This document shows positions 61,280 to 64,000 of a stretch of 64,000 nt of DNA, piece by piece. This DNA comes from Oscillospiraceae bacterium. GTDB lineage: Bacteria; Bacillota; Clostridia; Oscillospirales; Oscillospiraceae. A model generated the notes under the pieces. The model worked only from the letters and a program-made list of their open reading frames with translations. It searched no databases and was not told the origin of the DNA. Position 1 is the first letter of the stretch, and the number at the start of each line of letters is the position of its first letter. A program made the position numbers and the translations under genes. The DNA lies in assembly GCA_910575695.1 (NCBI GenBank), contig CAJTGJ010000017.1, positions 27,346 to 91,345 on the forward strand, written 5' to 3'.

Positions 61280-62730
61280 AAGAGGGACAGCTATACCCTG
61301 CTGTGATCGACGGCTATGCCAGCGGCGGCGAGGGCGTGGCCCGGATCGACGGCATGGCGGTATTTGTGAAGGGCGCGCTCCGGGGAGAGCGGGCGGAGGT
61401 GTTTCTCGAGCACATCGGCCACAACGCCGCCTGGGGGCACATTGAGAAGCTGGTGGAGCCGTCCCCCGCCCGGGTGGAGCCGGACTGCCCCTATTACGGG
61501 ACCTGCGGCGGGTGCCAGTTCCGGCACATGACCTACGCCGAGGAGGCGGAGGCCAAGCGGCGGCGGGTGGAGGACGCTCTGCGGCGCATCGGCGGGACGG
61601 ACCTCTCAGTTTCTGTGATACACCCGGCGGAAAATACCCGCCGTTATCGCAATAAGGTGCAGTTCCCCGTGGCGGACGGGGCCATCGGCTACTATCGAGG
61701 CCGCACCCATCAGGTGGTGGACATCGGCGACTGCCTGCTCCAGCCGGAGCTGGACACCGCCTGCCGCGCCGCCGTCAAGGGCTGGATGGAACGCTTCCGC
61801 GTTCCGGCCTACCAGGAGCGGACGGGGAAAGGGCTGGTGCGGCACCTGTTCCTGCGCACCAATTCCGCCGGGGAGGCGCTGTGCTGCATCGTGGCCAACG
61901 GGACCGCCCTGCCCCACGAGGCGGAGCTGGTGGACGCCCTGCGCACCGCCGCGCCCGGGCTGGCGGGGGTGGCGCTGTCGGTGAATACCCGGAAGACCAA
62001 CGTTATCCTGGGCCGGGAGCTGCGCACCCTCTGGGGCCGGGACTGGCTGGAGGAGACGCTGTGCGGCCACACCTTCCGGCTGTCGGTCCCCTCCTTTTTC
62101 CAGGTCAACCGGGAGCAGACCGAGGTGCTCTACCGACGGGCGCTGGAGTTCGCCGCCCTCACCGGAACGGAGACGGTGGTGGAGCTGTACTGTGGTATCG
62201 GCGCCATCAGCCTGACCCTGGCGGAACGTGCGGCCCAGGTGATTGGCGTGGAGATCGTCCCCCAGGCGGTGGAGGACGCCAGGGCAAACGCCCGCCGGAA
62301 CGGCCTGGAGGACAGGACCCGGTTCGTGTGCGGAGACGCCTCGGCGCTGGCCGCGCAGCTGGAGGCGGAGGGCATCCGCCCGGACGTGGTGGTGGTGGAC
62401 CCGCCCCGGAAGGGGCTGGCTGCGGAGGTGGCGGACGCCATCGGCGGCATGGCCCCGGCCCGGGTGGTGTACGTCTCCTGCGACCCGGCCACCCTGGCCC
62501 GGGACGTGAAGCGGTTCGGGGCGCTGGGCTATGTTCCGGAGCGGGCGGAGGCGGTGGATCTGTTTCCCCGCACCGCCCATGTAGAGACGGTTGTTCTTCT
62601 TTCCAAGAGAGAAATCGACTCGCAGAAGGTCAGGGTGGAGTTCTCGCTGGAGGATATGGATATGTCCGGGTTTCAGAAGGGCGCGACCTATGGGCAGATT
62701 AAGCCTATGTGCTGGAAAAGTTTGGGTTGA
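61273..62730 (+). CDS. rlmD: 23S rRNA (uracil-C5)-methyltransferase RlmD, C-terminal extension frameshifted
   Basis: A 485-residue RumA/RlmD-type enzyme. TRAM domain (YPAVIDGYASGGEGVARIDG), iron-sulfur Cys in CPYYGTCGGCQFRHM, SAM site VVELYCGIGAISLTLAE and catalytic Cys in VVYVSCDPATLARD. The enzyme core ends about residue 445. A helical extension (VRVEFSLEDMDMSGFQKGATY) then runs out of frame at about 62702, where one base is missing; the true continuation lies at 62703-62894. Start GTG 61273 overlaps queH. Confidence 0.93.
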   Translation: MLKEGQLYPAVIDGYASGGEGVARIDGMAVFVKGALRGERAEVFLEHIGHNAAWGHIEKLVEPSPARVEPDCPYYGTCGGCQFRHMTYAEEAEAKRRRVEDALRRIGGTDLSVSVIHPAENTRRYRNKVQFPVADGAIGYYRGRTHQVVDIGDCLLQPELDTACRAAVKGWMERFRVPAYQERTGKGLVRHLFLRTNSAGEALCCIVANGTALPHEAELVDALRTAAPGLAGVALSVNTRKTNVILGRELRTLWGRDWLEETLCGHTFRLSVPSFFQVNREQTEVLYRRALEFAALTGTETVVELYCGIGAISLTLAERAAQVIGVEIVPQAVEDARANARRNGLEDRTRFVCGDASALAAQLEAEGIRPDVVVVDPPRKGLAAEVADAIGGMAPARVVYVSCDPATLARDVKRFGALGYVPERAEAVDLFPRTAHVETVVLLSKREIDSQKVRVEFSLEDMDMSGFQKGATYGQIKPMCWKSLG

Positions 62731-62894
62731 AGGTGTCCAGTCTTTATATCTCCCAGGTCAAGCGGAAATGTGGGCTGGACGTTGGAGAGAATTACAACCT
62801 GGCGAAGTCGGAGAACGCAAAGGTTCCCACTTGTCCGCCGGAGAAGGAAAGGGCAATCAGGGCGGCGCTGGAACATTTTCAGATGCTGGAATGA
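62703..62894 (+). pseudogene. Out-of-frame C-terminal extension of rlmD
   Basis: Reads YVLEKFGLKVSSLYISQVKR then KCGLDVGENYNLAKSENAKV and CPPEKERAIRAALEHFQML, continuous with the extension begun before 62702. Restoring a single G in ATTAAG-CCTATG would join them as IKAYVLEKFG. No start signal of its own. Confidence 0.8.
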
Positions 62895-63064
62895 TTTCTA
62901 TCGACTGCACCGCTGTCGAGGATGAGGCTGCCAAGAATATGTACCAGCGGCCAGAATTGGATTATCTGGTCTACAATGACCCGGTTGGGTACTCTGATTT
63001 GATTTTCAATGGTGACCCGGAGGAGTATCTGAAAAATGTGACGGATTATTCGCCCTTGGATTGA
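62891..63064 (+). pseudogene. 5'-truncated DUF6061-like gene
   Basis: 57 residues from ATG 62891: ISIDCTAVEDEAAKNMYQRP, LDYLVYNDPVGYSDLIFNGD and PEEYLKNVTDYSPLD, resembling small DUF6061 proteins common in clostridial mobile elements. The usual first 20-25 residues are missing; the coding sequence is fused out of frame to the end of the rlmD extension at TTTTCAGATG. No Shine-Dalgarno precedes it. Confidence 0.65.
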
Positions 63065-63165
63065 TAGAAAACCGCCAGTACGGAAAGAAGTACTGTAAGC
63101 GTCAATCTTCCCGGCGTCTTGCACAGCCCAGAGTTAAGGTAGAAAATACAATAAAGTCTGATAAA

Positions 63166-63196
63166 GTGCCATGTACTATCGGATAGTACATGGCAC
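63166..63196. repeat. Perfect 15-bp inverted repeat
   Basis: GTGCCATGTACTATC and GATAGTACATGGCAC separated by one G; no T-run. Lies 38 bp upstream of the IS66 remnant and may be a mobile-element end or hairpin. Confidence 0.8.
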
Positions 63197-63233
63197 TGCA
63201 TGTAGAAGGATAAATTTTTCAGGGGGAATCAAG

Positions 63234-63913
63234 ATGGAGCAAGAACTGCAAAAGGTAAATCACCAAAGCCGGTTAATGGAGTGAGGCCAGCGGGTAGAAG
63301 CGTGCCGGAACAGCGGGCAGCGGGTAAGCGAATGGTGTGCAGAACACGGGATACCCGTATTCACTTCAGAATGCGCTGTTTCTGTTCTGCGGACGGCGGA
63401 AGGACCGGCTCAAAGGGCTGTATTGGGAGGGAGACGGGTTTGTGCTGGTGTATAAGCGGCTGGAAAGCGGGAGCTTCCAGTGGCCGAGGAACGGTGAGGA
63501 GGCGCGGCAGCTCACGCCGCAGCAGTACCGATGGCTGATGGAGGGGCTGAGCGTGGAACAGCCAAAGGCGCACAATCCCGGTGGAGGTGGTGGAGCACCG
63601 TCTTCCCGAGGAAGATCGGGTGTGCCCACAGTGCGGAGAGCTGATGCGCGAGATTGGGACAGAGGTGCGGGAGACATTGAAGCTGATCCCGGCCAAGGCC
63701 ATCCTGCGCAGGGATGTATACTATACCTACGCCTGCGAAAACTGCGAAAAAAATGATATCTCAACGCCCATCATGAAAGCACCGAAAGAGCCGTCTGTGA
63801 TCCCTTGCAGCTTCGTCTCGCCGGAGGCCATCGCCCATAACCAAATCGGAGCCCAGCGAAGCGGGTCCGATTTGGAGAGTCTGCAAATAAAAAGGGGCTC
63901 ATCGGTAGAATGA
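63234..63913 (+). mobile_element. Multiply deleted IS66-family remnant (tnpA-tnpB-tnpC)
   Basis: Three IS66 genes are compressed into 680 bp. tnpA: ATG 63234 reads MEQELQKVNHQSRLME, a TGA at 63282 where the family has Trp, then QRVEACRNSGQRVSEWCAEH until about 63350. tnpB: about 63366-63573, NALFLFCGRRKDRLKGLYWE and QQYRWLMEGLSVEQPKAH. tnpC: about 63575-63840, EVVEHRLPEEDRVCPQCGE, IPAKAILRRDVYYTYACENC and PIMKAPKEPSVIPCSFVSPE, the zinc-finger part only; the DDE catalytic domain is missing. Not capable of transposition. Confidence 0.88.
63841..63875. repeat. Inverted repeat at the tnpC break
   Basis: CCAAATCGGA (63841-63850) and TCCGATTTGG (63866-63875) are exact reverse complements around GCCCAGCGAAGCGGG. 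It begins exactly where similarity to IS66 TnpC stops, so it may be an inserted palindromic element. From 63914 to the window end no gene is supported. Confidence 0.75.
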
Positions 63914-64000
63914 GTGGGTGGTAAAAACTGAACAAGCCCTTGGCAGCACAGGGGAAACGACTATGATTAAGTTGCGAAACAAAAATCATGGAAGAAGGCC

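Noticed and set aside
63963..64000. Possible new gene start at the right edge
   Set aside because: Only 12 codons visible, weak ribosome-binding site, nothing recognisable.

Overview
The window looks like a chromosome segment of a GC-rich, endospore-forming Clostridia bacterium, most like the Oscillospiraceae (Flavonifractor/Pseudoflavonifractor type). This is inferred from protein resemblance. The support is strongly GC-biased codon use, Shine-Dalgarno-led genes, spoIIP, AddAB instead of RecBCD, a Met T-box, an NADP-type glutamate dehydrogenase and a phloretin-hydrolase-like gene. No rRNA, tRNA or CRISPR array is seen.

Layout. 1-4.2 kb: hflX (cut by the window edge), a hydrolase with an HxlR regulator, a radical SAM protein, a flavin reductase, an acetyltransferase and rpmE. 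4.4-11.2 kb: addBA. 11.3-12.8 kb: infC-rpmI-rplT with a consensus promoter, a leader terminator-like hairpin and an AUA start. 13-14.3 kb: two membrane-associated genes. 14.3-17.6 kb: metNI, then a Met T-box, then metQ. 17.8-21.4 kb: a small ribbon-helix-helix gene with a striking inverted repeat over its start, then a metal-efflux operon (ArsR/CadC-type repressor, stand-alone HMA protein, methyltransferase, P1B-ATPase). 21.4-23.3 kb: an acetyltransferase and a histidine kinase without a regulator. 23.4-27.6 kb: potA-potB-potCD, with permease and binding protein fused. 28.1-33.6 kb: an unusual electron-transfer operon (duplicated-domain lipoprotein, ApbE, RnfC, RnfD, RnfG, unknown membrane protein) without RnfA, B or E. 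33.7-35.3 kb: a phloretin/DAPG-hydrolase-like enzyme divergent from a TetR regulator. 35.4-38.9 kb: ECF sigma/anti-sigma pair, gdhA and a YxeA-like protein.

39-51.7 kb is a pentose locus, probably for arabinose: a decayed araA, an FGGY kinase, a YtfQ/R/T/YjfF-type ABC importer, an AraR-type repressor, and a second sugar-binding lipoprotein translationally coupled to a YesM-like kinase and a YesN-like regulator. 52-54.9 kb: Asp23-family protein, fakA and a bactofilin. 55-57.7 kb: an AbrB regulator followed by collapsed remnants of an ABC ATPase and permease, then spoIIP and a 3-methyladenine glycosylase. 57.7-62.9 kb: a lipase, an S41 protease with SLH repeats, queH, and an rlmD whose C-terminal extension is frameshifted. 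62.9-64 kb is mobile-element debris: a truncated DUF6061-like gene and a multiply deleted IS66 element.

Two themes recur. First, intergenic regulation is readable: many TTGACA/TATAAT-like promoters with exactly 17-bp spacers, a T-box, attenuators and operator palindromes. Second, several genes have decayed by internal deletion rather than by point mutation (araA, the ABC pair, IS66). The most interesting candidates for new biology are the RnfCDG-only operon with its partners and a 102-bp dispersed repeat, present twice, whose hairpin shows a compensatory base-pair change.
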